Shown: in pieces, positions 35,910 to 47,926 of the stretch | Layout: each line of letters begins with the position of its first letter | Numbering within the stretch: the stretch's first letter is position 1 | DNA from: Prescottella subtropica | Lineage (GTDB): Bacteria; Actinomycetota; Actinomycetes; Mycobacteriales; Mycobacteriaceae | Direction of reading: 5' to 3' | Length of the DNA stretch: 64,000 nucleotides | NCBI RefSeq assembly: GCF_005434945.1 | Contig: NZ_SKCH01000009.1 | Span: 62,001-126,000, forward strand | The notes under the pieces: generated by a model | What the model saw: only the letters and a program-made list of their open reading frames with translations | Databases searched by the model: none | What the model was told of the DNA's origin: nothing | Made by a program: the position numbers and the translations under genes

Positions 35910-36443
35910 ATGACATCTGAAACTCCGGCGGCTGGCACGAACGAGGCTGAAGGGATGACGGTGCGCCGCGCGCGTACCTCGGATGTGCCGGAGATCAAGC
36001 GTCTGATCGACATCTACGCGGGCAAGATCCTGCTCGAGAAGAATCTCGTGACACTGTACGAGTCGGTGCAGGAGTTCTGGGTGGTCGAGCAGGCCGGCGC
36101 CGTCATCGGCTGCGGTGCGCTGCACGTGTTGTGGTCGGACCTGGGCGAGATCCGGACGATCGCCGTCGACCCGCAGGTCAAGGGTCGTGGCGCCGGGCAC
36201 CTGGTGGTCGCCAAGCTCGTCGACGTCGCCCACGATCTCGAACTCGAGCGACTGTTCGTCCTCACCTTCGAGGTGAACTTCTTCGCCAAGCACGGTTTCG
36301 CGGAGATCGAGGGCACCCCCGTCACCGCCGAGGTGTACGCGGAGATGTGCCGCTCGTACGACACGGGTGTCGCCGAGTTCCTCGATCTGAGCTATGTGAA
36401 GCCGAATACGCTGGGCAACACGCGCATGCTGCTCACGCTCTGA
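35910..36443 (+). CDS. argA: Amino-acid N-acetyltransferase (ArgA-type, Rv2747-like)
   Basis: A single-domain GNAT that acetylates glutamate for arginine synthesis in mycobacteria (Rv2747). The 177-residue product has the GNAT acetyl-CoA loop VDPQVKGRGAGHLVVAKLV, and the long near-identical stretch IYAGKILLEKNLVTLYESVQEFWV and GVAEFLDLSYVKPNTLGN, which is specific to this subgroup. ATG 35910 (MTSETPAAG); starts at 35892 and 35955 are possible. It is divergent from pgsA and followed by a YciI gene. Confidence 0.9.
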   Translation: MTSETPAAGTNEAEGMTVRRARTSDVPEIKRLIDIYAGKILLEKNLVTLYESVQEFWVVEQAGAVIGCGALHVLWSDLGEIRTIAVDPQVKGRGAGHLVVAKLVDVAHDLELERLFVLTFEVNFFAKHGFAEIEGTPVTAEVYAEMCRSYDTGVAEFLDLSYVKPNTLGNTRMLLTL

Positions 36444-36474
36444 TCTCACCCACCCCTATCGGAATCGAGAAATC

Positions 36475-36759
36475 ATGCCGCTGTTCGCCGTCCAGTACAC
36501 GTACGCACCGGAGAAGTCCGCGCTGCGCGACGATCACCGCACCGACCACCGGGCGTGGCTGGCCGACCTGGTACGCCGCGGTGTCGTGCGTTCCTCCGGA
36601 CCGTTCGCCGACGGCAGCGGCGCCCTCATGACCGTCGAGGCCGGCACGGCCGACGAGGTGCGCGAGATGTTCGACCAGGATCCGTTCGCGCACCTCGACC
36701 TCGTCGAGGACCGGACGATCCGCGAATGGATCCCGGTCTTCGGCGTCTTCGTCGACTAG
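36475..36759 (+). CDS. YciI family protein
   Basis: A 94-residue ferredoxin-like protein with the YciI His-Asp pair: RDDHRTDHRAWLADL and GPFADGSGALMTVEAG. Such proteins resemble muconolactone isomerase-type folds, and most have no known role. The C-terminus EDRTIREWIPVFG is conserved in the family. It lies 31 bp after the acetyltransferase and its stop overlaps the terC stop on the other strand by 4 bp. Confidence 0.85.
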   Translation: MPLFAVQYTYAPEKSALRDDHRTDHRAWLADLVRRGVVRSSGPFADGSGALMTVEAGTADEVREMFDQDPFAHLDLVEDRTIREWIPVFGVFVD

Positions 36760-37757
36760 TTCGACACCGGCGTGTCGTCGGACGTCCGGTTGCGGGTCTT
36801 GATCAGGCTCGCAACCGCCGTGACGGCGAGGACGCCGAGGATGACCGACAGCGACGTGACGGTCGAGATCTCCGGCACCGACACGGGCTGTCCGCCGCCC
36901 ACGAACGGCAGCGTGTTCTCGTGCAGTGCGTGCAGCACCAGTTTGACGCCGATGAACGCCAGGACGATCGACAGACCGTACGACAGGTACACGAGTCGTT
37001 CGAGCAGGCCGCCGATGAGGAAGAACAGCTGCCGCAGGCCCATGAGCGCGAACGCGTTGGCGGTGAACACCAGGTACGGCTCCTGTGTGAGGCCGTAGAT
37101 CGCGGGGATCGAGTCGAGCGCGAACAGCACGTCGGTGAAACCGATGACGACCAGCGCCAGGAGCAGTGGGGTGACCATCCGCTTGCCGTCGATCCGGGTG
37201 ATCAGCTTGTCGCCGTCGTACTTCTCGGTGGCCGGCAGGAACCGCTTCACGACGCGGACCAGCTTGTTCTCCCGGTCCTGCTCGCTGTCGGCGCCGTGGT
37301 CGGCGGCGTCCTTGACCAGTTTGACGGCGGTGAAGACGAGGAACGCGCCGAACAGGTAGAACACCCAGCTGTAGGTGTTGATCGCGGCCGCGCCGACGGC
37401 GATGAACGCGCCGCGCATGACCAGTGCCATGACGATGCCGATGAGCAGCACCTTCTGCTGGTATTCGCGGGGCACCGCGAACGTCGACATGATGATCACG
37501 AAGACGAACAGGTTGTCGACCGACAACGCTTTCTCGGTGACGTATCCGGCGAAGTATTCACCGCCGAACGTGGTACCCCAGATCGCCGTGACGACGATGC
37601 CGAACACGATCGCGATACCGATGTAGACCGCGGACCAGAACGCCGATTCCCGGAACGTCGGGGCGTGCGGGGTGCGCACGTGGGCGAAGAAGTCGAAGAC
37701 GAACAGTCCCAGGATCACCGCGCAGGTGATGATCCAGACGAGGGGTGAAACATGCAC
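36756..37757 (-). CDS. TerC family membrane protein (Alx/TerC)
   Basis: A 333-residue integral membrane protein with about nine helices, linked in other bacteria to manganese export or metal loading of secreted proteins. TerC marks: VTEKALSVDNLFVFVIIMS, RGAFIAVGAA, GFTDVLFALDSIPAIYGLTQEPYLV. Acidic residues in the first and third blocks are the likely metal ligands. GTG 37757 is the start; the ribosome binding site GGAGG is inside the 3' arm of a perfect hairpin (37767-37798), suggesting structure-based control. M. tuberculosis has a TerC gene near lexA (Rv2723); here it is elsewhere. Confidence 0.9.
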   Translation of the reverse strand: MHVSPLVWIITCAVILGLFVFDFFAHVRTPHAPTFRESAFWSAVYIGIAIVFGIVVTAIWGTTFGGEYFAGYVTEKALSVDNLFVFVIIMSTFAVPREYQQKVLLIGIVMALVMRGAFIAVGAAAINTYSWVFYLFGAFLVFTAVKLVKDAADHGADSEQDRENKLVRVVKRFLPATEKYDGDKLITRIDGKRMVTPLLLALVVIGFTDVLFALDSIPAIYGLTQEPYLVFTANAFALMGLRQLFFLIGGLLERLVYLSYGLSIVLAFIGVKLVLHALHENTLPFVGGGQPVSVPEISTVTSLSVILGVLAVTAVASLIKTRNRTSDDTPVSN

Positions 37758-37798
37758 GGGTGCCGAACCTCCGGTAGGTATGCGTGACTACCGGAGGT
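37758..37798 (-). promoter_or_regulatory. Hairpin in terC leader sequestering the ribosome binding site
   Basis: In the mRNA (minus strand), ACCTCCGGTAG (37798-37788) pairs perfectly with CTACCGGAGGT (37777-37767) around a 10-base loop. The 3' arm contains GGAGG, 10 bases before the GTG start. Such a structure can act as a riboswitch platform, RNA thermometer or translational block. It does not resemble the yybP-ykoY manganese riboswitch that often precedes terC genes. Pairing is seen; regulation is inferred. Confidence 0.6.
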
Positions 37799-37964
37799 CT
37801 CTCCCACCGTGTCCCCCGGCAGTGCCGGGCGGAACGATCGACAGAACCGGAACGACAACGGTGTCGCTCGTGTTGACGAGTCTGTCGCGGAAACGGGGAT
37901 ACTCCCCTCCACAGTGGCTCCATTCAACCACAGCCGCGCCGGACCGCCCGAACGATCGGACCGA

Positions 37965-40709
37965 TCACTCCGATGCCGGCGCCGCCGCGGGGTCGCCGCC
38001 CCGGATGGTCCACAGCAGCCCGTCGAGTTCGTCGGGCTTGACGAGCACCTCGCGGGCCTTCGAGCCCTCGCTCGGGCCGACGATCTCACGGGTCTCCATG
38101 AGATCCATCAGCCGACCCGCCTTCGCGAACCCGACCCGCAACTTGCGCTGCAGCATCGACGTCGACCCGAACTGGCTGGACACCACCAGTTCGACGGCCT
38201 GCAACAGCACGTCCATGTCGTCGCCGATATCGGGGTCGACGTCCTTCTTCTCCCCCGCCTTCGCTGCCGTCACACCCTCCGTGTAGTCGGGTTCGGCCTG
38301 GTTCTTGGCGAAGTCGACGACCGCGGAAATTTCCTCGTCGGTGATGAACGCGCCCTGCATACGGACCGGTTTACCCGCCCCCATCGGCAGGAACAGTCCG
38401 TCGCCCATGCCGATGAGCTTCTCGGCGCCCGGCTGGTCCAGGATGACCCGCGAGTCGGTCAGCGAGGAGGTGGCGAACGCCAGCCGGGACGGCACGTTGG
38501 TCTTGATCAGGCCGGTGACGACGTCGACGGACGGCCGCTGCGTCGCGAGCACCAGGTGGATACCGGCGGCACGCGCCTTCTGCGTGATCCGGACGATCGC
38601 CTCCTCGACGTCCCGGGGGGCGGTCATCATCAGGTCGGCGAGCTCGTCGACGATCGCGAGAATGTACGGGTACGGCTTGTAGACGCGCTCGCTGCCCAGC
38701 GGCGCTTGGATCTCACCGGACTTGACCTTCTTGTTGAAGTCGTCGATGTGCCGGACCCGACTGACCTGCATGTCCTGGTAGCGCTGCTCCATCTCCTCGA
38801 CGAGCCACGCGAGCGCCGCCGCGGCCTTCTTCGGCTGAGTGATGATCGGGGTGATCAGGTGCGGGATGCCCTCGTACGGGGTCAGCTCGACCATCTTCGG
38901 GTCGATCAGGATCATCCGGACCTCGTCCGGGGTGGCTCGCTGCAGCAGCGACACCAGCATCGAGTTGACGAAACTCGACTTGCCGGAGCCGGTGGAGCCG
39001 GCGACCAGCAGGTGCGGCATCTTCGCCAGGTTGGCGCTGACGAAGTCGCCCTCGATGTCCTTGCCGAGACCGATGAGCAGCGGGTGATGATCCTTGCGGG
39101 TCGACGGGGCCGCAAGCACGTCCGCCAGGCGCACCATCTCCCGATCCGAGTTGGGGACCTCGATACCGACCGCCGACTTGCCGGGGATCGGCGCGAGCAG
39201 GCGCACGTTGTCGGTCGCCACCGCATACGCGATGTTCCGGTGCAACGCGGTGATCTTCTCGACCTTCACGCCGGGACCGAGTTCGACCTCGTAGCGGGTC
39301 ACCGTCGGGCCGCGCGTGTAGCCGGTGACAGCCGCGTCGATCTTGAACTGCTGCAGGACCTCGGTGATCGCCTCGATCATCGCGTCGTTCGCGGCACTGC
39401 CCAGCTTGGGGGGATCGCCCTCGATCAGCAGCGATATCGGCGGCAGCGCGTAGTCGCCCTCCACGACCCGGTCCGGGACGAACACGTCCTCGTCCTTCGC
39501 GACGGGGGCCGGGGCCGGGGGCGTGACCCGGGCCCGCGGTGCCGGTGCCGGCTTCGGCACGGGTGCGGGCTTCGGGGCCGGTTCGGGGACCGGTTCCGGT
39601 TCCGGCGGCGAGACCGGAGCGCCGTCGGGGTCGCCCGGATCCCACAGCCCGAGGACCTCGGTGGCCGTGTCCGCGTGGACCTCGTCGGTCGGATAGTTCT
39701 GCGCCGGGGTGCGCCGGGCCGGACTGCGCCGGGGGCGCCGTGCCGGCTCCCGACCCCGGTCGACGGGATAACCGTCGGCGTCGAACAGGGCCGGATCGTC
39801 GGTGTCGTCGTAGCTGTCGTACTCGTCGTCGAAATCCGGGTCGTCGGCGTGGTCGTACGCGTCGTCGTGGTACGACGTGCCGAACCACGACCGCAGCCGG
39901 TCCGGAACCTCACGGACGGTGGTCCCGGTGAGCAGCAGGACGCCGAAGAACATCGCCAGCAGCAGCAGCGGCGCCGACAGCCACGGGGTGACCCCGTCGG
40001 TGAGCGGACCGGCGACGACGTAGCCGACGATCCCGGCCGCGTCCGGCCATCCCTCCGACGTCGACGGCGCTCCGGCCGCGATGTGCCACATGCCGACCGC
40101 CGGCAGGCCGACGAGCAGGGAACCGAGGATCAGCCGGGACCGGATGTCGGGTTTCGGCTCGGTCCGCATGAGACCGACCGCGACGCCGACGCCGACGATC
40201 GGCAGGATCGCGGCGACCGCACCGACCACGGCGCGCACGCAGGTTTCGATGAACCCGCCGACCGGGCCGCCCGCCGAGAACCACATGCCGACGGCGATGA
40301 CGACGCTGACGGCGATCAGTCCGAGCGCGATGCCGTCCCGGCGGTGACCGGACTCGATGTCGGCGGCCTTGCCGACGGTGCGGGTGGTGGCGCCGACACC
40401 CTTCGCGACCATCGACCATCCGGCGCCGATACCGCGGCCGACGGACGCGAGCGTGCCGGCGCCGCGCTGCGGTGCCGGACGGCGTCCGGCCGGCTTGCGC
40501 GCCGCGGTCGTCTTGCGGGGTGCGGTCTTCTTGGGTGCAGCCTTGCGGGGTGCGGGCTTGCGCGTCCCGGCCGATGCTCGGGGCTTGGATGCTCCCGACG
40601 ACCCTCCCGAACCGGAGGCGGAACCGCGGGATGCGGCGGTCGAGCGGGCACGGGTCCGCGACGTGGATGCTGTGGAACTCGTTCCGCGGGCGCTCGCCTT
40701 TCCTGCCAT
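37965..40709 (-). CDS. ftsK: DNA translocase FtsK
   Basis: FtsK pumps chromosome termini through the closing septum. The 914-residue protein has an N-terminal Lys/Ser/Pro/Ala-rich region (1-80), four membrane helices (about 120-265), a disordered acidic and then Pro/Ala linker (about 270-430), and the motor with Walker [14 protein letters not shown] and Walker [14 protein letters not shown]. The C-terminal winged-helix gamma domain ([23 protein letters not shown]) recognises polar sequences. ATG 40709 (MAGKASARG). The order relative to pgsA and dapA is that of M. tuberculosis (Rv2748c). Confidence 0.97.
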   Translation of the reverse strand: MAGKASARGTSSTASTSRTRARSTAASRGSASGSGGSSGASKPRASAGTRKPAPRKAAPKKTAPRKTTAARKPAGRRPAPQRGAGTLASVGRGIGAGWSMVAKGVGATTRTVGKAADIESGHRRDGIALGLIAVSVVIAVGMWFSAGGPVGGFIETCVRAVVGAVAAILPIVGVGVAVGLMRTEPKPDIRSRLILGSLLVGLPAVGMWHIAAGAPSTSEGWPDAAGIVGYVVAGPLTDGVTPWLSAPLLLLAMFFGVLLLTGTTVREVPDRLRSWFGTSYHDDAYDHADDPDFDDEYDSYDDTDDPALFDADGYPVDRGREPARRPRRSPARRTPAQNYPTDEVHADTATEVLGLWDPGDPDGAPVSPPEPEPVPEPAPKPAPVPKPAPAPRARVTPPAPAPVAKDEDVFVPDRVVEGDYALPPISLLIEGDPPKLGSAANDAMIEAITEVLQQFKIDAAVTGYTRGPTVTRYEVELGPGVKVEKITALHRNIAYAVATDNVRLLAPIPGKSAVGIEVPNSDREMVRLADVLAAPSTRKDHHPLLIGLGKDIEGDFVSANLAKMPHLLVAGSTGSGKSSFVNSMLVSLLQRATPDEVRMILIDPKMVELTPYEGIPHLITPIITQPKKAAAALAWLVEEMEQRYQDMQVSRVRHIDDFNKKVKSGEIQAPLGSERVYKPYPYILAIVDELADLMMTAPRDVEEAIVRITQKARAAGIHLVLATQRPSVDVVTGLIKTNVPSRLAFATSSLTDSRVILDQPGAEKLIGMGDGLFLPMGAGKPVRMQGAFITDEEISAVVDFAKNQAEPDYTEGVTAAKAGEKKDVDPDIGDDMDVLLQAVELVVSSQFGSTSMLQRKLRVGFAKAGRLMDLMETREIVGPSEGSKAREVLVKPDELDGLLWTIRGGDPAAAPASE

Positions 40710-40804
40710 ACCGGTCAGGTTAGTCCCTGGCATCCCATCGGGACCATCCGCAACACCCGCCACACAGTTCCACCTGCGGCGACACGACTCGGCGTGCGGG
40801 TCGC

Positions 40805-41428
40805 TCAGATGCCCCGATCGAGGCGGGTCACGGCCGCCACATCGTCGGCGGCGCCGTCGAACTCGATGCGCGCCTGCTCGCGTCCGAAGGCGTGCATCAG
40901 GAGTTCGGACGGCTCCCCGCGCAACGTCACCGCACGGGCGCCGCCCGAGTGGACCGTCGTCCTCGCCCTGCCGGGACGTTCGAGAACCACCGTGACCGGC
41001 GCCTTGCGGTAGCTGCGGCGGCCGATACCGGATGCGAGCGTCCACAACTTGTCCTGCATGCCGGACGGCAGGTCGCGCACCGACCAGTCGGCGGCGGCGC
41101 GTCGCACGTCCTCGTGGTGGACGAACATCTCGGCGAGGTTCACCTGTTCGTCGAGCAGTCGGAACGGCGACCAGAGCGGCGGGCCGGAGTCGACGTCGCC
41201 CAGCAGTGCGTCCCAGTCCTGCGCGGCGATCGACTGCTGCACGCGGGCGGTGTGCCCGGACAGCGCCGGGATCATGATGCCGGGGGTGGCGTCGAGGCGG
41301 CGTTCCCGCAGCACGAGGTGTGCCGCGAGATCCCGGACCGTCCAGTCGCCGCACAGCGTCGGCGCGCCGGGTCCGACGGTGCGCATCGTCTCGACCAGGG
41401 CGTGGCGTTCGTCACGGGTGTAGGGCAC
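40805..41428 (-). CDS. Maleylpyruvate isomerase-like (DinB/MDMPI fold) protein
   Basis: A 207-residue protein of the actinobacterial MDMPI-like family (TIGR03085 type). The first half is a DinB-like four-helix bundle: [21 protein letters not shown] carries the metal-binding His typical of the family, and [17 protein letters not shown] a second His pair. The C-terminal half holds an SCP2-like domain. Possible roles include mycothiol-dependent chemistry, but the substrate is unknown. GTG 41428. It lies between ftsK and the palindrome C / rnj region. Confidence 0.8.
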   Translation of the reverse strand: MPYTRDERHALVETMRTVGPGAPTLCGDWTVRDLAAHLVLRERRLDATPGIMIPALSGHTARVQQSIAAQDWDALLGDVDSGPPLWSPFRLLDEQVNLAEMFVHHEDVRRAAADWSVRDLPSGMQDKLWTLASGIGRRSYRKAPVTVVLERPGRARTTVHSGGARAVTLRGEPSELLMHAFGREQARIEFDGAADDVAAVTRLDRGI

Positions 41429-41456
41429 GCCCCACCGTAGCCCCGGAAACGCCGAC

Positions 41457-41507
41457 GAGGGCGGTTACTGCGCGGGCCTCTCGGCCGATGTCGCAGCAAC
41501 CGCCCTC
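41457..41507. repeat. Dispersed palindromic repeat, copy C
   Basis: Arms GAGGGCGGTTACTGCG (41457-41472) and CGCAGCAACCGCCCTC (41492-41507) pair with one mismatch; the loop contains GGCCTCTCGGCC, itself a small hairpin in place of the CTCGACGTTCCG seen in copies A and B. It lies downstream of the rnj stop. Confidence 0.8.
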
Positions 41508-41535
41508 GGCGGAGGCTAGGGGTCGACTACCGGGG

Positions 41536-44426
<2,891 letters not shown>

Positions 44427-44475
44427 TCACGGTTGCGGATCTGCACACGACGGCACCCCGTCCGTGTCGACCTGC

Positions 44476-45228
44476 TCATCCGACCGTGTCGAACATGCTG
44501 CGGGCCACCTCGGAACCGTCCGGCAGCATCGAAATCTCGAAGTCTCCGAACACATTCGGCGCTGTCTCCTGCAGCCGGCGGAGGCACTCGACGGCCACCC
44601 GGCGGATCTCGACGTCGGCGTGTTCGGTGGCGCGCATGTCGACGAAATGCCGCCACGCGCGGTAGTTCCCGGTGACGACGACACGGGTTTCGGTGGCGTT
44701 GGGCAGCACCGACCGGGCGGCCTGCCGCGCCTGTTTGTTGCGGATCGGCCCGCTGGGCACGTCGGCGAGTTCGTCCTCGAGCGCGGTGAGCAGTTCGGCG
44801 TATGCGGCGAGGCTGGCGTCGGTGGCCTTCGCGAACAGCGCCTCGAGCCGGGCGTCACCGGCGATCGCGGGCGGGATGACGACGTTCGCGTCGTTCTCCC
44901 GGACGAACCGCTGCGACAGCTGCGAGTAGGAGAAGTGCCGGTGCCGGATCAGTTCGTGGGTACAGGACCGTGAGATACCGGTGATGTAGAAGCTGACGCT
45001 GCCGTGCTCGAACACCGACAGATGCCCCACCTCGAGGAGGTGTCGCAGGTAGCCGGCGTTGGTGGCCGTCCGCGGATTCGGTTTGGTCCAGCTCTGGTAG
45101 CAGGCGCGTCCGGCGAACTCGGCGAGCGCCTCACCGCCGTCGGCGTCGGTGTCCCACGGGATGTCGGCGAGGGGCACGAACTCCGTCTTGGCGACGAGTT
45201 GCACCGTCAGGGGTACCGCGTTCTGCAT
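44476..45228 (-). CDS. thyX: Flavin-dependent thymidylate synthase
   Basis: ThyX makes dTMP from dUMP with FAD and methylene-tetrahydrofolate. The ThyX motif RHRxxSYSQxSxR is exact in [13 protein letters not shown]. The C-terminal block [22 protein letters not shown] holds the FAD/dUMP contacts. Length (250) is normal. ATG 45228 ([17 protein letters not shown]); the frame runs open far upstream but reads as non-coding. First gene of the thyX-dapA-rnj block; divergent from a methyltransferase. Confidence 0.96.
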   Translation of the reverse strand: MQNAVPLTVQLVAKTEFVPLADIPWDTDADGGEALAEFAGRACYQSWTKPNPRTATNAGYLRHLLEVGHLSVFEHGSVSFYITGISRSCTHELIRHRHFSYSQLSQRFVRENDANVVIPPAIAGDARLEALFAKATDASLAAYAELLTALEDELADVPSGPIRNKQARQAARSVLPNATETRVVVTGNYRAWRHFVDMRATEHADVEIRRVAVECLRRLQETAPNVFGDFEISMLPDGSEVARSMFDTVG

Positions 45229-45315
45229 CGCACGTCCTCTCCGAATCCGGCGTCGCGCCGATGCCCGCACGATAGCCCGCCGCACCGACATCGGCGGGTG
45301 GCCCACACTGGGGAC

Positions 45316-46074
45316 ATGGATCGCACGTTCGAGGATCTGGTCGCCGAGGCGGCGGCCGCACCGGTGGACGGCTGGGACTTCTCGTGGCTCGACGGCCGCG
45401 CCACCGAGCAGCGTCCGTCGTGGGGATACCAGCGCCTGCTCGGGCAGCGGCTGGCGCGGGCGACGGCCGCCCTGGACATCGACACCGGCGGCGGCGAGGT
45501 GCTCGCCGGGGCCGGCGCCCTGCCGCCGACGACGGCCGCGACCGAGTCGTGGCCGCCCAACCTCGCGAAGGCCACCGCGCTGCTGCATCCGTTGGGGGCG
45601 GTCGTCGTGGCCACACCGGATGCGCCGCCGCTGCCGTTCGCGGACGGCGCGTTCGATCTCGTCGTCAGCCGTCATCCCACGACGGTGTGGTGGGACGAGA
45701 TCGCCCGGCTCCTCACCCCGGGTGGCACGTATCTGGCGCAGCACGTGGGTCCGGCAAGCGTGTTCGAGTTGACCGAGTTCTTCCTCGGCCCGCAACCGGA
45801 GGCGCGGCGGCTCCGGCGTCCGGACGACGACGTCGCCGCGGCGCGGGCGGCCGGCCTCGAGGTGGCGGACGTGCGATGCGAGCGGCTCGAGATGGAGTTC
45901 TTCGACGTCGGCGCGATCGTCTATTTCCTGCGGAAGGTGATCTGGATCGTGCCGGGATTCACGGTCGACGACCGCCGCGCACAGCTACGGGACCTCGATG
46001 CACGCATCCGCGCGGACGGGTCGTTCGTCGCGCATTCGTCGCGGTTCCTCATCGAGGCACACAAACCCGAATGA
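45316..46074 (+). CDS. SAM-dependent methyltransferase
   Basis: A 252-residue class I methyltransferase. The SAM region is degenerate: [16 protein letters not shown] stands for motif I and [42 protein letters not shown] contains motifs II-III. The start ATG 45316 ([16 protein letters not shown]) lies 87 bp from the divergent thyX ATG. The substrate is unknown; the family is common in actinobacteria as a free-standing enzyme. The downstream HicB-like gene is separated by 59 bp. Confidence 0.82.
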   Translation: MDRTFEDLVAEAAAAPVDGWDFSWLDGRATEQRPSWGYQRLLGQRLARATAALDIDTGGGEVLAGAGALPPTTAATESWPPNLAKATALLHPLGAVVVATPDAPPLPFADGAFDLVVSRHPTTVWWDEIARLLTPGGTYLAQHVGPASVFELTEFFLGPQPEARRLRRPDDDVAAARAAGLEVADVRCERLEMEFFDVGAIVYFLRKVIWIVPGFTVDDRRAQLRDLDARIRADGSFVAHSSRFLIEAHKPE

Positions 46075-46133
46075 CGCCACTTCGTGACATCACATCCGTT
46101 GAAGTGACGCCGACAAGACGGCACACTGACGTC

Positions 46134-46622
46134 ATGGATCTCATCGAATACACGTCCCGGCTGCGTGACGACGTCACCGCCGCGGCCACCCTCGGCGACG
46201 ACGAGACGAAGCGGATCGCGCAGGCCCTCGCGAGCGCAGTGGAACGGTCGGCGCAGCTCATGCTGGTCTCGGCGCTGTCGGAGTTCGCCCGCGAGGCGTC
46301 CGACGAGCTCGGCGACCGCACCCTGCACGTGCGCCTCGACGGCACCGCCGTCACCGTCGAGGCGGCCCGCCGGCGCCCCGACACCGGCACCCGCGAGCCG
46401 TACCGCACCCTCGAGGATGTCACCGGCGACATCAGCCGGGTGACGCTGCGGCTGGTCGACCAGATCAAGTCCCGCGCGGAGGAGGCCGCCCTGCAGGACG
46501 GTGTGTCGCTCAATTCGTGGGTGTCGCAAGCGGTTCAGGAGGCGCTGCGCGACAACCTCCGCCGTGCCCGCCCCGACGACCGTCCCTGCGAGAGGCCCCG
46601 GGAGAGGCCCGACGAGAACTGA
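46134..46622 (+). CDS. HicB-like / ribbon-helix-helix protein
   Basis: A 162-residue protein. The N-terminal half is Glu/Ala-rich and helical (YTSRLRDDVTAAATLGDDETKRIAQALASAVE), and the C-terminal part ends in a HicB-type ribbon-helix-helix segment (LVDQIKSRAEEAALQDGVSLNSWVSQAVQEALRD), followed by an Arg/Pro/Glu tail. Such antitoxin-like proteins bind DNA as dimers. No HicA toxin is adjacent. CACTTC (46078) and GAAGTG (46101) form an inverted repeat in its leader that might be an autoregulatory site. Role unknown. Confidence 0.75.
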   Translation: MDLIEYTSRLRDDVTAAATLGDDETKRIAQALASAVERSAQLMLVSALSEFAREASDELGDRTLHVRLDGTAVTVEAARRRPDTGTREPYRTLEDVTGDISRVTLRLVDQIKSRAEEAALQDGVSLNSWVSQAVQEALRDNLRRARPDDRPCERPRERPDEN

Positions 46623-46698
46623 CGGTCACCTCCCCTGCCGGACACTGCCGGAATGGTCTAATGGCGTCTCATCGTTCACAGGTCTCGAGGAGTGGGGA

Positions 46699-47133
46699 AT
46701 GGCCGTTTCCGGCGCAAAGGAGTTCGAGGTCGGGGTTGCACCGGCGGAGGTGATGGCGGCACTCGTGGCCGTCGAACGCCTTCCCGAGTGGTCGTCGGCG
46801 CACAAGAAGGTCGTCGTCGAGAGCACGCATCCGGACGGTCGTCCGCTGCGGGTGCGGATGACGGTGTCGATCCTCGGCATCAACGACGAGCAGGTCGTCG
46901 ACTACGCGTGGGACGGCGACGCCAGCATGTCGTGGTCGCTCGTCGAGAGCACCCAGCAGAACAGTCAGGACGGCGCCTACACGCTCGCCCCGAAGGGGGA
47001 CGGCACGCTGGTGACGTTCGAGTTGACGGTCGACCCGAAGATCCCGCTGCCCGGCTTCCTGCTGAAGAAGGCCCGGAACATGGCGCTGGACACGGCCAGC
47101 AAGGGTCTCGCCGAGTTCGTCGACGGAAAGTGA
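46699..47133 (+). CDS. SRPBCC (polyketide cyclase/START-like) protein
   Basis: A 144-residue protein with the SRPBCC/Polyketide_cyc fold: a hydrophobic-ligand cavity built from an antiparallel sheet and a long C-terminal helix. Sequence marks: VGVAPAEVMAALVAVERLPEWSSAHKKVVV at the start and TLVTFELTVDPKIPLPGFLLKKARNMALDT at the end. Homologues in mycobacteria are annotated as cyclase/dehydrase; most have no assigned ligand. A GAGGAG ribosome binding site precedes ATG 46699. Its stop overlaps the DUF3105 gene start. Confidence 0.85.
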   Translation: MAVSGAKEFEVGVAPAEVMAALVAVERLPEWSSAHKKVVVESTHPDGRPLRVRMTVSILGINDEQVVDYAWDGDASMSWSLVESTQQNSQDGAYTLAPKGDGTLVTFELTVDPKIPLPGFLLKKARNMALDTASKGLAEFVDGK

Positions 47134-47795
47134 CGACGGGCGTGAGATTCGTCCGGCTCGCGGGGGCGGTCGCGGTCGCGGCCGCCGCCGCGGGTTGTTC
47201 CACCGCCGTCGACGGCGCCGCCACGGCCGACGGGTTCACACCGGCCGCGTCGAATCCGGATCCGTCGGTCTCGATCGAGGGCATCACGGTCGTCGACTAC
47301 CCGGTGGGTGACCATGTGGGTGCCGAGCAGCGGGTCGCCTACGATCGCACTCCCCCGTTCGGTGGTCCGCACGATTCGGTGTGGGCGACGTGCACGGGCA
47401 CCGTGTACGACGTCCCGATCCGCAACGAGAACGCGGTGCACTCGCTCGAGCACGGCGCCGTGTGGATCGCGTACGACCCGGCGCGGGTGTCCGGCACGGA
47501 CCGTGACCGGCTCGTCGCCCGGGTCGAGGGACAGCCCTACATGCTGCTGTCGCCGTACCCGGGGCTGCCGGCGCCGGTGTCGCTGCAGTCGTGGGGACAT
47601 CAGCTCACGGTCGACGACACCGCCGACGAACGGATCGACGAGTTCATCGGGGCACTGCGGCTGAACCCGGACACCTACCCGGAGCCGGGCGCGACGTGCT
47701 CCACGATCCCCGGCATGTTCGATCCGTCGAATCCGCCGCCACTGCAACCGGATCCGCCGGACCCGGCATCACCGAACACGGTGCCGATGAACTAG
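47130..47795 (+). CDS. DUF3105 lipoprotein
   Basis: A 221-residue secreted protein. The signal peptide leads to a lipobox AAAGC with Cys23 (counting from GTG 47130), followed by the DUF3105 domain: VAYDRTPPFGGPHDSVWATCTGTVYD, NENAVHSLEHGAVWIAYDP and PVSLQSWGHQL. The conserved His residues (HSLEHG) are typical of the family. GTG 47130 overlaps the upstream stop (GTGA); GTG 47142 is an alternative. The C-terminus is Pro/Asp-rich. Function unknown. A hairpin follows. Confidence 0.83.
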   Translation: MTTGVRFVRLAGAVAVAAAAAGCSTAVDGAATADGFTPAASNPDPSVSIEGITVVDYPVGDHVGAEQRVAYDRTPPFGGPHDSVWATCTGTVYDVPIRNENAVHSLEHGAVWIAYDPARVSGTDRDRLVARVEGQPYMLLSPYPGLPAPVSLQSWGHQLTVDDTADERIDEFIGALRLNPDTYPEPGATCSTIPGMFDPSNPPPLQPDPPDPASPNTVPMN

Positions 47796-47807
47796 CTGCC
47801 ACCAGCC

Positions 47808-47830
47808 GCTTTCCCTGTGAACGGGAAAGC
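47808..47830 (+). terminator. Hairpin after the DUF3105 gene
   Basis: GCTTTCCC (47808-47815) and GGGAAAGC (47823-47830) form a perfect 8-bp stem with a 7-base loop, just after the stop at 47795. Confidence 0.65.
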
Positions 47831-47880
47831 CCTGTCGCAGATCACATTCGAAGAGCAACGTGATTCCCGTCACTGCAAAT

Positions 47881-47904
47881 CGGCGCCGAGGGATATCGGC
47901 GCCG
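47881..47904. promoter_or_regulatory. Palindrome upstream of the MFS gene
   Basis: CGGCGCCGA (47881-47889) and TCGGCGCCG (47896-47904) form a perfect 9-bp inverted repeat with a 6-base spacer, ending 22 bases before the ATG. It may be an operator or a leader hairpin; no regulator gene is adjacent. Confidence 0.4.
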
Positions 47905-47926
47905 CCGATGTCGATGGGAGACCGTG

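Noticed and set aside
37758-37964. yybP-ykoY manganese riboswitch before terC
   Set aside because: Only the sequestering hairpin is visible; the conserved internal loops of that riboswitch were not found.
37809-41012. A plus-strand open frame of over 1,000 codons opposite ftsK
   Set aside because: Same reason: ftsK on the other strand has complete motifs, and the opposite frame is a compositional shadow.
44476-45795. An N-terminal extension of thyX of nearly 190 codons
   Set aside because: It overlaps the divergent methyltransferase gene and has no ThyX-like sequence; ATG 45228 matches the family start.
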